Below, in pieces: positions 7,786 through 17,838 of a stretch of DNA of 49,823 bases. The stretch is from the NCBI GenBank assembly GCA_022360575.1, contig JAKSCO010000260.1:1-49823 (forward strand), given 5' to 3'. Numbering within the stretch: the first letter of the stretch is position 1; each line of letters opens with the position of its first letter. The translations under genes were made by a program, and so were the position numbers. The notes under the pieces are model-generated. The model saw only the letters and a list, made by a program, of their open reading frames with translations, was not told the origin of the DNA and did no database searches. This stretch comes from Bacteroidales bacterium (GTDB taxonomy: Bacteria; Bacteroidota; Bacteroidia; Bacteroidales; UBA12077).

Positions 7786-9834
7786 TTAGCTTATTTGCGA
7801 TCCGTTGCTGGTTTTGTCGCTAGGTATTGCAAAATTTAATTTACCACTAGCGTCTTGTGCCATAAGAATCATTCCTTGCGATTCGATTCCTCTTATCTTT
7901 CGAGGTTCTAAGTTTACTAAAATGCTAACTTGCTTTCCTATAATATCTTCTGGCTTATGGTCGACAGCAATACCCGAAACAACTGTACGTTGATCGATTC
8001 CTGTATCTATTTTTAATTTTAATAATTTATCTGTTTTAGGTACTCGTTCGGCTTCTAATATTGTTCCAATACGAATATCCATTTTCATAAAATCATCAAA
8101 AGAGATATTTTCTTTGGCGGGCTCTACTTTTGCATTTTCTTGTTCGTTTGCTTTCTTCGAATCTTGGAGTTTTTGTAATTGTTTCTCAATTTCCTCGTCT
8201 TCGATCTTTTCGAAAAGTAAACTTGCTTTATTTATAACATGTCCGGCTTTTATTAAATCTCCTTTTCCTGTCAAATCCCAGTCTATTTTTTCAATATTCA
8301 AAAAGTTACGAAGCTTATCGCATGTAAATGGTAAAAAAGGTTCCATTACAATCGATAAAGCAGCTGTAATCTGAATTGAAATATTCATAATTGTTTTTAC
8401 TCGTTCAGGGTCAGTTTTTATTACTTTCCAAGGTTCGGTATCAGCTAAATATTTGTTGCCTAAACGAGCTAAATCCATAGCAATTTTAACAGCTTCTCTA
8501 AACCTGAAATTTTCTATACTTTTTTCGAGATTTGTTTTTATTACAGATATCTCAGCAATAGTTTCTTTGTCGAAGTCATTTAATTCGTTACAGGCAGGAA
8601 CTTTGCCATTGTAGTATTTGTGTGTAAGTACTAACGTTCGATTTACAAAGTTTCCTAAGATAGCAACAAGTTCGCTATTGTTACGCGATTGGAAATCTTT
8701 CCATGTAAAGTCATTGTCTTTTTGCTCGGGCGAGTTAGCACAAATAGTGTAACGTAAAACATCTTGTTTTCCTGGGAAGTCTTCGAGATATTCGTGAATC
8801 CAAACAGCCCAATTTCTTGAGGTTGAAAGTTTATCTCCTTCTAGATTTAAAAACTCGTTAGCAGGGACATTCTCTGGTAAAATATAGTCTCCATGGGCTT
8901 TTAACATCGAAGGAAAGATTAAACAGTGGAAAACGATATTATCTTTTCCAATGAAATGAATTAAACGAGAATCGTTGCTTTTCCAGTAGTCTTCCCAATT
9001 TTTTCCTGATTTTTCAGCCCAGGCTTTTGTTGCTGAAATATATCCGATAGGAGCATCGAACCATACATAAAGAACTTTTCCGTCAGCACCTTCAACAGGA
9101 ACAGGAACTCCCCAATCTAGGTCGCGAGTTACTGCTCTGGGTTGTAAACCTGCATTTAACCATGATTTACATTGACCGTAAACATTCGATTTCCAATTCG
9201 ATTTATGATTGTCAATCCAAGCTTCGAGCCATTCATTTTGATATTTTTCTAAATCTAAATACCAATGTTTGGTTGTTTTTAAAACAGGAGCATTACCACT
9301 AAGTTTTGATTTTGGATTAATTAATTCACTAGGGCTCAAACTTGTTCCGCATTTCTCGCATTGATCTCCATAGGCTTCTTCAAATCCACATTTAGGACAA
9401 GTCCCCATTATATATCTGTCGGCTAAGAATTGTTCTTCTTGCTCGTCGAAGAATTGTTCTTCGGCTTTCTCAATAAATTCACCTTTATTGTACATTGTTT
9501 TGAAAAAATCCGAAGCAGTTTCGTGGTGTAAAGGATCAGATGTACGATGATAAATATCAAAAGCAATGCCTAATTCCTCAAAAGCCTTTTTAATCATTCC
9601 ATTGTATTTGTCAACAACATCTTGAGGAGTAATTCCTTCTTTTCTTGCTCTTAAGGTGATAGGTACGCCGTGTTCGTCAGAACCACAAATAAAGGCGACA
9701 TCATTCCCTTTTAATTTCAAATATCTCACATAAATATCGGCAGGTAAGTATGCTCCAGCAATATGACCTAAATGTAATGGCCCATTAGCATAAGGCAATG
9801 CCGATGTAATTAAATAGCGCTTTGGATTATTCAT
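7786..9834 (-). CDS. metG: Methionyl-tRNA synthetase
   Basis: 682 residues. The class I HIGH motif is HLGH (21-24) within [14 protein letters not shown] zinc knuckle with two CxxC pairs lies around 145-165 (CPKCG, CEKCG). The KMSKS motif appears as KLSTSR at about 336-341. The C-terminal 100 residues are a tRNA-binding EMAP/OB-fold domain ([20 protein letters not shown]), which usually dimerises the enzyme. A Lys/Glu-rich linker precedes it (about 550-585). The gene charges tRNA-Met in the cytoplasm. It is monocistronic here, with its own terminator and a likely promoter upstream. Confidence 0.97.
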   Translation of the reverse strand: MNNPKRYLITSALPYANGPLHLGHIAGAYLPADIYVRYLKLKGNDVAFICGSDEHGVPITLRARKEGITPQDVVDKYNGMIKKAFEELGIAFDIYHRTSDPLHHETASDFFKTMYNKGEFIEKAEEQFFDEQEEQFLADRYIMGTCPKCGFEEAYGDQCEKCGTSLSPSELINPKSKLSGNAPVLKTTKHWYLDLEKYQNEWLEAWIDNHKSNWKSNVYGQCKSWLNAGLQPRAVTRDLDWGVPVPVEGADGKVLYVWFDAPIGYISATKAWAEKSGKNWEDYWKSNDSRLIHFIGKDNIVFHCLIFPSMLKAHGDYILPENVPANEFLNLEGDKLSTSRNWAVWIHEYLEDFPGKQDVLRYTICANSPEQKDNDFTWKDFQSRNNSELVAILGNFVNRTLVLTHKYYNGKVPACNELNDFDKETIAEISVIKTNLEKSIENFRFREAVKIAMDLARLGNKYLADTEPWKVIKTDPERVKTIMNISIQITAALSIVMEPFLPFTCDKLRNFLNIEKIDWDLTGKGDLIKAGHVINKASLLFEKIEDEEIEKQLQKLQDSKKANEQENAKVEPAKENISFDDFMKMDIRIGTILEAERVPKTDKLLKLKIDTGIDQRTVVSGIAVDHKPEDIIGKQVSILVNLEPRKIRGIESQGMILMAQDASGKLNFAIPSDKTSNGSQIS

Positions 9835-9875
9835 TTATTTTTATTCTTTAATTTATATTTCTATCGAATATCTGG

Positions 9876-9883
9876 CAAATATA
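9876..9883 (-). promoter_or_regulatory. Candidate -7 element for metG
   Basis: On the minus strand TATATTTG is an exact match to TAnnTTTG and lies about 40 nt before the metG start. No TTG is found at the expected distance upstream, so only half of the promoter is supported. Confidence 0.4.
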
Positions 9884-10039
9884 CAAAGGAATATCTATTT
9901 ATTGAGTATTTTCAAATAGACTGTTTTAAAGTGTATTTTTTATCTATTCGGAGAGATAAATTTTCGAAGTATTAAATTTTAAATTATTCGGACTAAATTT
10001 TCTACCTTAGCTTTTACAAATATTAAATTTATAACGTAT

Positions 10040-10945
10040 ATGATTACTCCGAATAAATTAGAAAAAGGAGACAAAATAGGAATTATAGCTCCAGCACGAA
10101 AAATTAAAATGTGCGAGATAGAAGCTTCGATAAAGGTTTTTCAGAAATGGGGTTTAAGAGTTGAATTAAGCGAAAATTTATTTGAAGAGTATTTTCAGTA
10201 TGCAGGAACAGAAAAACAAAGAGTTAGAGATATTCAATTGATGCTAGATAATCCTGAGATTAAAGCGATTGTTTGTGCTCGAGGCGGATATGGAACCGTG
10301 AAGATATTATCGGATTTAAATTTTGAGAATTTTATAACACACCCAAAGTGGATTATTGGATATAGCGATATAACAGCTTTACATTCGTATTTAAACAAAA
10401 TAGTAAAATCAAAAACAATTCATGGTACTATGCCTATTAACTTCCCTAAAGATTGTTTTGAAAATGAAGCAATAATATCTTTGAAGGGGCTTTTATTCGG
10501 AGATTCTTTTGATTATAAATTGAAAGACCATTCTTATAATAGGATGGGAGAGGTAGAAGGTGAATTGGTCGGAGGGAATTTATCAGTATTATACAGTTTG
10601 TCAGGAACAAATTATGATTTAGATACAAGAGGAAAGATTCTTGTAATTGAAGATTTAGACGAATATTTATATCATATTGATCGTATGATGATGAACTTAA
10701 AATATGCTGGGAAATTAAAAAATCTGAAAGGTCTAATTGTTGGAGGGATGACTGAAATGAATGACAATATAGTTCCTTATGGTAGAACAGCATATGAAAT
10801 TATTGCAGATGCAATTAAAGAATATACTTATCCTGTGTGTTTTAATTTTCCTGTAGGTCATATAGAAAATAATATGGCATTAATTTTAGGAGCGAAGATT
10901 AATCTGAAAGTTTGCGAAAAAGAGGTTTTAATTAGTTATTCATAA
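10040..10945 (+). CDS. LD-carboxypeptidase (peptidase S66 family)
   Basis: 301 residues. The N terminus GDKIGIIAPARKI, the motif CARGGYG (79-85) and IIGYSD with the nucleophile Ser109 identify the S66 family. A Glu in VIEDLDEYLYHIDRMM (about 204) and His in FPVGHIENN (about 278) complete the expected Ser-Glu-His triad. The family trims L,D-linked terminal D-Ala from murein tetrapeptides during cell-wall recycling in the cytoplasm. No signal peptide is seen, in agreement. The gene is divergent from metG and converges with the DUF4412 gene with a 14-bp overlap. Confidence 0.93.
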   Translation: MITPNKLEKGDKIGIIAPARKIKMCEIEASIKVFQKWGLRVELSENLFEEYFQYAGTEKQRVRDIQLMLDNPEIKAIVCARGGYGTVKILSDLNFENFITHPKWIIGYSDITALHSYLNKIVKSKTIHGTMPINFPKDCFENEAIISLKGLLFGDSFDYKLKDHSYNRMGEVEGELVGGNLSVLYSLSGTNYDLDTRGKILVIEDLDEYLYHIDRMMMNLKYAGKLKNLKGLIVGGMTEMNDNIVPYGRTAYEIIADAIKEYTYPVCFNFPVGHIENNMALILGAKINLKVCEKEVLISYS

Positions 10946-11564
10946 TTTCGAAATCTTGAGGTATGTTGAATCTATTCACATCTAATTTCTGAGGATTAAT
11001 ATTAACAACAGAAGTTCTTAGTTTTTCTCTACGCAATAGAGTTCTTTCTACGCTTAACATGGGGAAAAAACCATACGTTTCAGGAATTTCATTAAAAAAA
11101 CAATATGTATTATCAGCTTTAATGAGCAGTTTTACTAAATCGCTGAATAAATAGAAATTATTTTGCCACACCCAATAAGCGACTTCTGTATTTTTTTCAA
11201 TATTTTTTACTCGCCACTGATAGCATTTGTATCCATTAACTAACCTCGAATTTCCAGTTTTTAGTATTGTATATTTGTTTTCAATATCAGATAAATTTTG
11301 CCCTAAATTTAGTTTGACGTATAGCTTTTCTTCTGGAGATAAAATATATACTTGCTTTTCTTTTACATTGACAATGATTGACTGTGTTATGTCATGATTC
11401 CTGTCGAACTTGTCGATTCGGACTTTATTATTTTTGACAAAATATGTAAAATAGGAAGTTTCGTAAAAAGATTTTTGCACCATTTCTATACTCCCTTCAA
11501 AAGAACTAAGATCTTCAGTTGAAGATGTAAATATTAGCATAAAACTAATAAGGATGCTTAACAT
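10932..11564 (-). CDS. Secreted DUF4412-like protein
   Basis: 210 residues with an N-terminal hydrophobic signal (MLSILISFMLIFTSS). Then comes FEGSIEMVQKSF, a VKNNKVRIDKFDRN stretch, and VNVKEKQVYILSPEEKLYVK. This order, a repeated beta pattern with a bound-state readout of metal or polymer type unknown, is typical of DUF4412 proteins (PF14371) of Bacteroidota. The function of the family is not known to me. It likely resides in the periplasm. Overlap with the LD-carboxypeptidase 3' end is 14 bp on opposite strands. Its 5' end faces yraN, leaving a 79-bp divergent region. Confidence 0.7.
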   Translation of the reverse strand: MLSILISFMLIFTSSTEDLSSFEGSIEMVQKSFYETSYFTYFVKNNKVRIDKFDRNHDITQSIIVNVKEKQVYILSPEEKLYVKLNLGQNLSDIENKYTILKTGNSRLVNGYKCYQWRVKNIEKNTEVAYWVWQNNFYLFSDLVKLLIKADNTYCFFNEIPETYGFFPMLSVERTLLRREKLRTSVVNINPQKLDVNRFNIPQDFEIMNN

Positions 11565-11643
11565 AATTTAAAAATCTTATCTTTATACTACTCTAAATTT
11601 ACAAGTTTTTAATTAAACTCTCGACAATAAAAGTAGCAAAAAA

Positions 11644-12012
11644 ATGGCACAACACAATGAAATTGGTAAAAAGGGGGAAGAGATAGCAAGAGAATATCTA
11701 CTTAAGAAGGGATTTCGAATTAGAAATTTTAATTGGCGATTTCGTAAAAATGAAATAGATATTATTGTTGAAAAAGATGAGTGTTTAATTGTTGTTGAAG
11801 TGAAAACTCAGACAAATGAGTATTTTGAAAATCCTAAAGATAGAGTTGATTATAAGAAACAGAAATTTATAATAAAGGCAACAGAAGCATATATAAATGA
11901 ATTTAATATAGATAAAGAAATTCGGTTTGATATAATTGCAGTAACTTTACTCCCATCAAAAATAAAGATAGAGCATATAGAAGATGCTTTTCAGTCAAGT
12001 TTATTGATATGA
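11644..12012 (+). CDS. yraN: YraN family protein (UPF0102, nuclease-like fold)
   Basis: 122 residues, the usual length. It opens GKKGEEIAREYLLKKGFRI and contains NEIDIIVEKDECLIVVEVKT. The E-x-D...E-x-K arrangement resembles PD-(D/E)XK nuclease cores such as Holliday-junction resolvases. Biological role is unsettled in the family. It overlaps the next gene through ATGA (12009-12012), which suggests translational coupling, and leads a four-gene run ending with a C1 peptidase. Confidence 0.93.
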   Translation: MAQHNEIGKKGEEIAREYLLKKGFRIRNFNWRFRKNEIDIIVEKDECLIVVEVKTQTNEYFENPKDRVDYKKQKFIIKATEAYINEFNIDKEIRFDIIAVTLLPSKIKIEHIEDAFQSSLLI

Positions 12013-12365
12013 ATATTGAAAATTTCAGAGATTATTGCTTAAATAAAAAAGGAGTAACCGAAAGTTTTCCCTTTGACGAGACAACCTTGGTTTTTAAGGT
12101 TATGGATAAAATGTTTGCTTTAACTGATATTGACTCTGACTTTCGAGTAAATCTAAAATGTGATCCAGAGAGAGCAATCGAATTAAGAGAAATGTATCCA
12201 AAAATAATCATAGCAGGACATCATATGAATAAAAAACATTGGAATACCATTATTATGGATGGGACAATTTCTGATAAGTTTATAATTGAATTGATAAATC
12301 ATTCTTATGATTTAGTCGTTAGTAAATTATCGAAAATAAAGCAGCAAGAATTAGATGCTCTCTAA
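12009..12365 (+). CDS. MmcQ/YjbR family DNA-binding-like protein
   Basis: 118 residues. The family signature is clear: FRDYCLNKKGVTESFPFDE at the start, VFKVMDKMFALTDI, NLKCDPERAIELREMYP, and HHMNKKHWNTI near the middle-to-end. This is the CyaY-like fold family annotated MmcQ/YjbR, sometimes called DNA-binding, but no role is firmly known. Start codon overlaps the yraN stop, so the two are probably one transcript. Confidence 0.92.
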   Translation: MNIENFRDYCLNKKGVTESFPFDETTLVFKVMDKMFALTDIDSDFRVNLKCDPERAIELREMYPKIIIAGHHMNKKHWNTIIMDGTISDKFIIELINHSYDLVVSKLSKIKQQELDAL

Positions 12366-12419
12366 GAACAATAAGTTATGCTAAAGTTGGAACGAACATA
12401 AAAATTAAAAGAGAATAAG

Positions 12420-13007
12420 ATGATGAAACGTTTATTTAGCTATTTTTTTCAAGGTTTAATCTACTTAGCACCGTTAGGGATTACTTTATTTGTTTTATAT
12501 AAGGCGTTTGTTTTTTTGGATGATCTTTTAAATCCCATAGTAATGAAATATATTGATATTAATTTTCCGGGATTAAGTATTATTGTTGTTTTTTTACTTG
12601 TAGCTTTATTGGGGTTTCTTGGAAGAACAATCATAGCAAATCCGATAAAACGAATAATGAATCATATTATAAATCGGTTGCCTTTGGTAAAAGTTATTTA
12701 TACTTCGATAAGAGACTTGTTAACTGCTTTTGTTGGTAAGGAGAAAAAATTTAATCAACCTGTTTTGGTAAAAGTAAATACAATATCAGAATTAGAAAAA
12801 CTGGGTTTTATTACTCAGAAAGATATTTCAAAGTTAGGTGTGACAGGAAATAAGGTTGCAGTTTATTTCCCTCATTCATATAATTTTTCAGGAGAGCTAT
12901 TTATTGTTCCTGAAGAGAATGTTAAGCTGATAAATGCACCTTCAGCAGATGTCATGAAATTCATTGTTTCGGGAGGTGTTGCATATGATGATAATTTAAA
13001 TAATTAA
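12420..13007 (+). CDS. DUF502 family inner-membrane protein
   Basis: 195 residues. Two strongly hydrophobic segments (about 10-30 and 50-72) flank a short loop. The following PIKRIMNHIINRLPLVKVIY-type segment and the soluble tail with VAVYFPHSYNFSG are those of DUF502 proteins. These are integral membrane proteins found next to many unrelated genes; the mechanism is unknown. It lies 54 bp after the YjbR-like gene and 21 bp before the C1 peptidase, in the same direction. Confidence 0.9.
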   Translation: MMKRLFSYFFQGLIYLAPLGITLFVLYKAFVFLDDLLNPIVMKYIDINFPGLSIIVVFLLVALLGFLGRTIIANPIKRIMNHIINRLPLVKVIYTSIRDLLTAFVGKEKKFNQPVLVKVNTISELEKLGFITQKDISKLGVTGNKVAVYFPHSYNFSGELFIVPEENVKLINAPSADVMKFIVSGGVAYDDNLNN

Positions 13008-13028
13008 TAATATAATGACAAAATAGAA

Positions 13029-14138
13029 ATGAAAAGAACAGTATTGGTATTAGTTTTAGCTATTTGTTGTTTTGTAGCAAAAACACAAGAGGAATATAAA
13101 TTTAAACCCATTATTGATTTGGGTGTTTCGAAAGTAAAAAGCCAAGATCGAACAGGAACATGTTGGTGTTATTCTACAATATCTTTTATTGAAAGTGAGT
13201 TGTTGCGAATGGGGAAAGCAGAATATGATCTTTCAGAGATGTATATCGTACGAAAGGTATACGAAGCAAAAGCATTAAGACATATAAAAACACATGGAAA
13301 ATCAAATTTTAGTCAAGGAGGACAAGCTCATGATGTGATGAATGAAGTTGTTGCTTATGGTTTAGTTCCAGAAAGTATTTATAGTGGAAAAATGTATCGT
13401 TCAGAAATACATGATCATAAAGAATTAAGTCATGTTCTTTCTAGTTTTTTAAGCGGAGTATTAAAGGCACGAAATCCAACTAATGTTTGGTTTAGCGCGT
13501 ATAATTCAATATTGGATGTTTATATGGGAGAAACTCCAAAGCAATTTAATGTTGATGGTAAAATGTATACTCCACAGTCATTTGCGAAATCCTTAGATAT
13601 TGATGTGGATAATTATGTTGAAATAACATCATATAAAAATATGCCTTATTATGAAAAATCAAGTTTGTTGATTCCTGATAATTGGTCGAATGATGAATAC
13701 TACAATGTACATCTTGATGAGTTTATGGAGATTATGGAATACTCGTTAAAACAAGGATATACTTTTGTTTGGGATGGTGATGTAAGTGATAATGGTTTTT
13801 CTCATAAGAATAATATAGCTATTGTTGATGATGGAAATAATAAAGAAAAGCTTTATTTAACTGAGCCAATAAAAGAAAAGCATATAAGCGAAGATTATAG
13901 ACAGGAGATGTTTGATAATTTTAACATTACAGATGATCATTTAATGCATATAGTAGGTTTGGTTAAAGATAAAGATGGGACAGTTTATTATAAAACTAAG
14001 AATTCGTGGGGAACTGAAAGTAATACGAATGGTGGTTATTTAAATATGTCAACTGAATTTATGCGTTTGCATTCAGTTGCTATTTTAGTACATAAAGATG
14101 CTATCCCTAAGAAATTAAAGAATAAACTAGGAATTTAA
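13029..14138 (+). CDS. Secreted C1 cysteine peptidase, bleomycin hydrolase-like
   Basis: 369 residues. A short signal peptide (LVLVLAICCFVAKTQ) directs it out of the cytoplasm. QDRTGTCWCYST supplies the oxyanion Gln and catalytic Cys45. The His and Asn are in DDHLMHIVGL (about 310) and KTKNSWG (about 330). The overall arrangement and length fit peptidase family C1B (PepC/bleomycin hydrolase), trimmed compared with the usual 440-470 residues. It is the last gene of the yraN run, followed by a terminator. Probable job: peptide hydrolysis in the periplasm; the substrate is unknown. Confidence 0.9.
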   Translation: MKRTVLVLVLAICCFVAKTQEEYKFKPIIDLGVSKVKSQDRTGTCWCYSTISFIESELLRMGKAEYDLSEMYIVRKVYEAKALRHIKTHGKSNFSQGGQAHDVMNEVVAYGLVPESIYSGKMYRSEIHDHKELSHVLSSFLSGVLKARNPTNVWFSAYNSILDVYMGETPKQFNVDGKMYTPQSFAKSLDIDVDNYVEITSYKNMPYYEKSSLLIPDNWSNDEYYNVHLDEFMEIMEYSLKQGYTFVWDGDVSDNGFSHKNNIAIVDDGNNKEKLYLTEPIKEKHISEDYRQEMFDNFNITDDHLMHIVGLVKDKDGTVYYKTKNSWGTESNTNGGYLNMSTEFMRLHSVAILVHKDAIPKKLKNKLGI

Positions 14139-14156
14139 CAAAAAGATATTTTATTT

Positions 14157-14182
14157 TCGGGGAAGTTTTTAAGCTTTCCCGA
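14157..14182 (+). terminator. Terminator after the C1 peptidase gene
   Basis: TCGGGGAAG (14157-14165) pairs with CTTTCCCGA (14174-14182) with one G-T wobble and an 8-nt loop. It is 18 nt after the stop; T-rich sequence follows some bases later. The opposite gene ends at 14224, so it may serve both strands. Confidence 0.6.
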
Positions 14183-14223
14183 GAATTTAAAGTTTTGTAT
14201 TGATTGTATGAGGGCGTTTTAAT

Positions 14224-17200
14224 TTAAATTAAGTTGGTTTTCTTTAATGTAAATGTAATTGAAGTTCCTTTTTCAGAAGTACTATCTATTATTATCTTTC
14301 CTCCATTTTTTTCAATAAATTCCTTGCATAAGATTAATCCTAATCCAGAACCTCTTTCGTTTTCTAAACCTAATCTGGTATAATGTTGATCTATCTTAAA
14401 AAGTTTTGATAAATTTTCTCTATCGATTCCTATTCCTGTATCTTCTATAGTGCATTCGAGGAAATTATAATGCTTATCATGTATCCGAATAAAGATTATA
14501 CCGTTTTGTGGAGTAAATTTTAGTGCATTAGAAAGCAAATTACGGAAAACGGTTTTTATCATATTTTCGTCAGCAAAGGCAGTTAATCCTTTAGGAACAT
14601 CTAATTTTAGACATAAGTTTTTTTGTAGTATTTTATAGTTTATTAATTCAATATTTTCTGATATTATTAGGTTTAAATCTATTTTTTGTGGATTGAAATT
14701 AATTTCGCCCATTTGAGTTGAAGACCAATCTAAAAGGTTTTCAAGTAGATTATAGGTTCTTAATGAAAGTTTATTTAGTTCAGAGATAAAGTCTTTAGTT
14801 TGAGCTTTGTCATAATCTTCGAAATCTTTTAAAATAATATTTGATGAATTAGCAAGAGTACTAATAGGGTTTCTTAAGTCGTGAGCAATAATTTTAAAAA
14901 ATTTGTTTTTTGTAGCATTACTGATTGCAAGTTTATCTCTTTGTTTTGCAATTTTATTTTCGGCTTTAATTATATCTGTTACATCAGAGTCAATGGCAAT
15001 AATATTTATTCTTTCTCCTCTGTTGTTTAATACGTGGGTTAGTGTTGTTTGTACCCATATTTCACTTCCTCCTTTTTTTTGAGTTTTAAATTTATAGATA
15101 GTTGATTCATTTTTCTTTAATGAAGATTTTAGAGCTTGTTGTATATTGGGATAACTATTAAATTCAATTATATTGCTTTCTTTTTTTTGCTTATACTCTT
15201 CAAGAGTATATCCATATAAACGAATAAACCCTTCGTTTACCCATTCAAGATTTCCTTGACAATCAAAAATAGCAACAGAACTGTTGGTTTTGCTAATAGC
15301 TTCAGATAATTTCTGAAGTTCGATATTTACTTTTTTTAACTTGATTGCTTGGTTTGTAATTTCCCATTTTTGTTGTTCGAGTTTTTTATTCTTTGCTATA
15401 ATATGGGCGTTTGCTTCTTTTACTTGTTTTGATTGGGCAAGTATTTCCTCTTTTTGTATTAATATTTCTTGGGTACGTTCAATTACAATTTTTTCAAGTT
15501 TGTATTTTTCATTAATCAGACGTTTTGTATAAATCCAAATAATAATTATTACTATTGCTGAACTTAATAATAAGAAGGTGATATAAGCTAAAATACTCCT
15601 ATACCAGGGGGGCAATATGGTAAAATGAAATTCAGTTGTATCTGTCTCTTGATTGTAAATGTTTTTAGATTTTACTTTAAAAGTATATTTCTTGTCTCTT
15701 AGATTAGTGTATTCTTTCTTTGTTTCTGATGTCCATGGCGACCATTTAGTATCAAATCCTTCCAGATAATAACTATATTTATTGTTTTGAGGTTTTTCGA
15801 AAAAGGGTGATGAATAAAAAAATGTTAGTGAATTATTCTCATATTTTAAGTTGGTATTAATGTCTATATTGGAGCTTGTGCTTATTTGATTGGATTTTAA
15901 GCTTTTGTTTTTTGTTAAAAAATTTGTTCCATAGTATATGATTGAATCGTTTGATAAGACTTTTCGAATAAGAGTTGGGTTTGTTTTGTTTGAGAAACTA
16001 TATTTATTTGGGTAATATCTATAGATTTTATTTCTTGTAGCAAACCATAATCCTTTATCGTTGTTCTCTAGAGGAATATAATTTGATATAAATTTATTTT
16101 TTAATCTAAGATAAGATAGATTGTCTATCTTATCTTGACCTAAGATGTCTCTTGTATTTTTAGTTGATGTTTTGTATTGTTTAAATCTTTTTTGTTTTTG
16201 ATTATATGTATATAAGTGTTTGTTGGCTTTAAAGAATAAACTATCGTTATGGTTATATATTTTTATTAATTGTACTGATGGAATGTTATTTAATGTATCA
16301 AAAAATTCGACTTGATATTTTGATGTTTTTGGGATGGTTGGTTCATTAATTTTATACAAACCTTTGTAATTAGAATTTGCCCATAAGTTTCCAAGGGTAT
16401 CTTCGTTAATAGAATGTATTATTCCTTTGATATTGGAATATGTCTTGTCTCTTTCCCAAATACCGTTAGCGTATTTAAAGGTTTCAATTCCATTTTCTAC
16501 TCCTAAAAATAAATAGTTTGGATTTTTTTTATACTGGTGAGCAGAGTAGATACTTTTGTTCGTAATAAATTGTCTTAATTTATTGTTTGTTATTTGGAAT
16601 AAACCTTTGTTAGTAGTAAGAAGAAGAGTTGTTTTTCCCCTGCCTGATATTTTAGGAGGATGAAAGGATAAGAAACTCCAAGATTTTTCAAAATCGCCAG
16701 TAATAGAATTAAAATGATTCGTATTTAGGTCTGGAGTTTTTTTGAAGTTCGTAAAGTATATTCCAGAACAGGTGGCTACATACAAATTTTCATTTAATTT
16801 GGCTATAGCAGAGATAGCTCCGTTAATTCCTTTTTTATGATTCCAATATCTAAAAGGAGATAATAATTCAATTTGAGATATTCCATTTGATAGAGCAAGC
16901 CATAATAATTTCCCATCCGAATAAGCGTAATTTATAGGGCTTTTAATTCCAACACTTCCTTTGTCTATAATATCTTTAATATGCCAATCTTTGGTTATAA
17001 AAATGCTTTTCCCAAAAGTAGAGCAAAGTACGTATGATGTGTCGTTAACAATACATCCATGTCTGTATGTATTGTTACAAAAGAAATCATTTATTTTTTT
17101 TGCATTTTCAGAAATTTTAGAGATCGAAATTAATTGTTCTTCTTTATATAAAAACAAACCTTTGTTTTTAGTACACATAAGTAATCCTTGTTCGTGAGGA

Positions 17201-17838
17201 AAAATATTGATAACTTGAATTGCAGAAAAGAATCTTAAGGGAGATGTTAAGTTAAGTTTATTGTTTTCAAGTTTAAGAATGCCCTTCCCTGTTTCTTGTA
17301 TATAGTAATCGTTATTTATTTTGAAACTTGCGAGAAAATGATTTTGAGCTTCCCAGTAATCAAGTTTTTTATTATGATATCTGAAAATGTATTTATGTGT
17401 CGAAAAGAAGACTGTATCAGAAAAACAGTGTATATTATACACATCCCCGAAATTAAGAAAGGCAGAATCGATTAAATGAGTTAGAGACGTATAATTTAGT
17501 TTCCCTTGATGATTAGGAGATAGATAGCCTATTTCGTTATAAGCACTTACATATATTGTATTATTTGAGCAAATCTTTAGATTTTTTACAGCTGATTTAT
17601 TTTTCACCTTTATTAATTCCCAGTTTTTTCCATCATATTCTAGAATTCCATGAGAATTTCCAAAGTATAGAATTCCTCTATTATCTCTTGCTATAGCCCA
17701 GTTTTGAGATCCTGCTTTATAATTGGATGGAGAGTGATACGTTGAGAATATTAAACCTTTTTCTTGACTTGATATTGTTTTTAAAAAGCTTAGTGCAATA
17801 AATAATATAAGAAAATAATGTTTTTTAGATAAACTCAT
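14224..17838 (-). CDS. Large two-component sensor: propeller, Y_Y_Y, PAS, histidine kinase
   Basis: 1204 residues. A signal peptide (to about 24) leads into about 660 residues of two-component-regulator propeller blades (for example NWAIARDNRGILYFGNSHGI and LWANSNYKGLYKI). A Y_Y_Y domain follows (NNKYSYYLEGFDTKWSPW), then one membrane span near 768-792 (ILAYITFLLLSSAIVIIIIW), a coiled coil, and a PAS domain (about 862-970). The kinase has His986 in IIAHDLRNP and an HATPase with DTGIGID and GSGLGL. It ends there, with no receiver or AraC module, so it is not a one-protein hybrid. Its ATG follows the regulator stop within TAATG, indicating coupled translation. The ligand is unknown. Confidence 0.93.
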   Translation of the reverse strand: MSLSKKHYFLILFIALSFLKTISSQEKGLIFSTYHSPSNYKAGSQNWAIARDNRGILYFGNSHGILEYDGKNWELIKVKNKSAVKNLKICSNNTIYVSAYNEIGYLSPNHQGKLNYTSLTHLIDSAFLNFGDVYNIHCFSDTVFFSTHKYIFRYHNKKLDYWEAQNHFLASFKINNDYYIQETGKGILKLENNKLNLTSPLRFFSAIQVINIFPHEQGLLMCTKNKGLFLYKEEQLISISKISENAKKINDFFCNNTYRHGCIVNDTSYVLCSTFGKSIFITKDWHIKDIIDKGSVGIKSPINYAYSDGKLLWLALSNGISQIELLSPFRYWNHKKGINGAISAIAKLNENLYVATCSGIYFTNFKKTPDLNTNHFNSITGDFEKSWSFLSFHPPKISGRGKTTLLLTTNKGLFQITNNKLRQFITNKSIYSAHQYKKNPNYLFLGVENGIETFKYANGIWERDKTYSNIKGIIHSINEDTLGNLWANSNYKGLYKINEPTIPKTSKYQVEFFDTLNNIPSVQLIKIYNHNDSLFFKANKHLYTYNQKQKRFKQYKTSTKNTRDILGQDKIDNLSYLRLKNKFISNYIPLENNDKGLWFATRNKIYRYYPNKYSFSNKTNPTLIRKVLSNDSIIYYGTNFLTKNKSLKSNQISTSSNIDINTNLKYENNSLTFFYSSPFFEKPQNNKYSYYLEGFDTKWSPWTSETKKEYTNLRDKKYTFKVKSKNIYNQETDTTEFHFTILPPWYRSILAYITFLLLSSAIVIIIIWIYTKRLINEKYKLEKIVIERTQEILIQKEEILAQSKQVKEANAHIIAKNKKLEQQKWEITNQAIKLKKVNIELQKLSEAISKTNSSVAIFDCQGNLEWVNEGFIRLYGYTLEEYKQKKESNIIEFNSYPNIQQALKSSLKKNESTIYKFKTQKKGGSEIWVQTTLTHVLNNRGERINIIAIDSDVTDIIKAENKIAKQRDKLAISNATKNKFFKIIAHDLRNPISTLANSSNIILKDFEDYDKAQTKDFISELNKLSLRTYNLLENLLDWSSTQMGEINFNPQKIDLNLIISENIELINYKILQKNLCLKLDVPKGLTAFADENMIKTVFRNLLSNALKFTPQNGIIFIRIHDKHYNFLECTIEDTGIGIDRENLSKLFKIDQHYTRLGLENERGSGLGLILCKEFIEKNGGKIIIDSTSEKGTSITFTLKKTNLI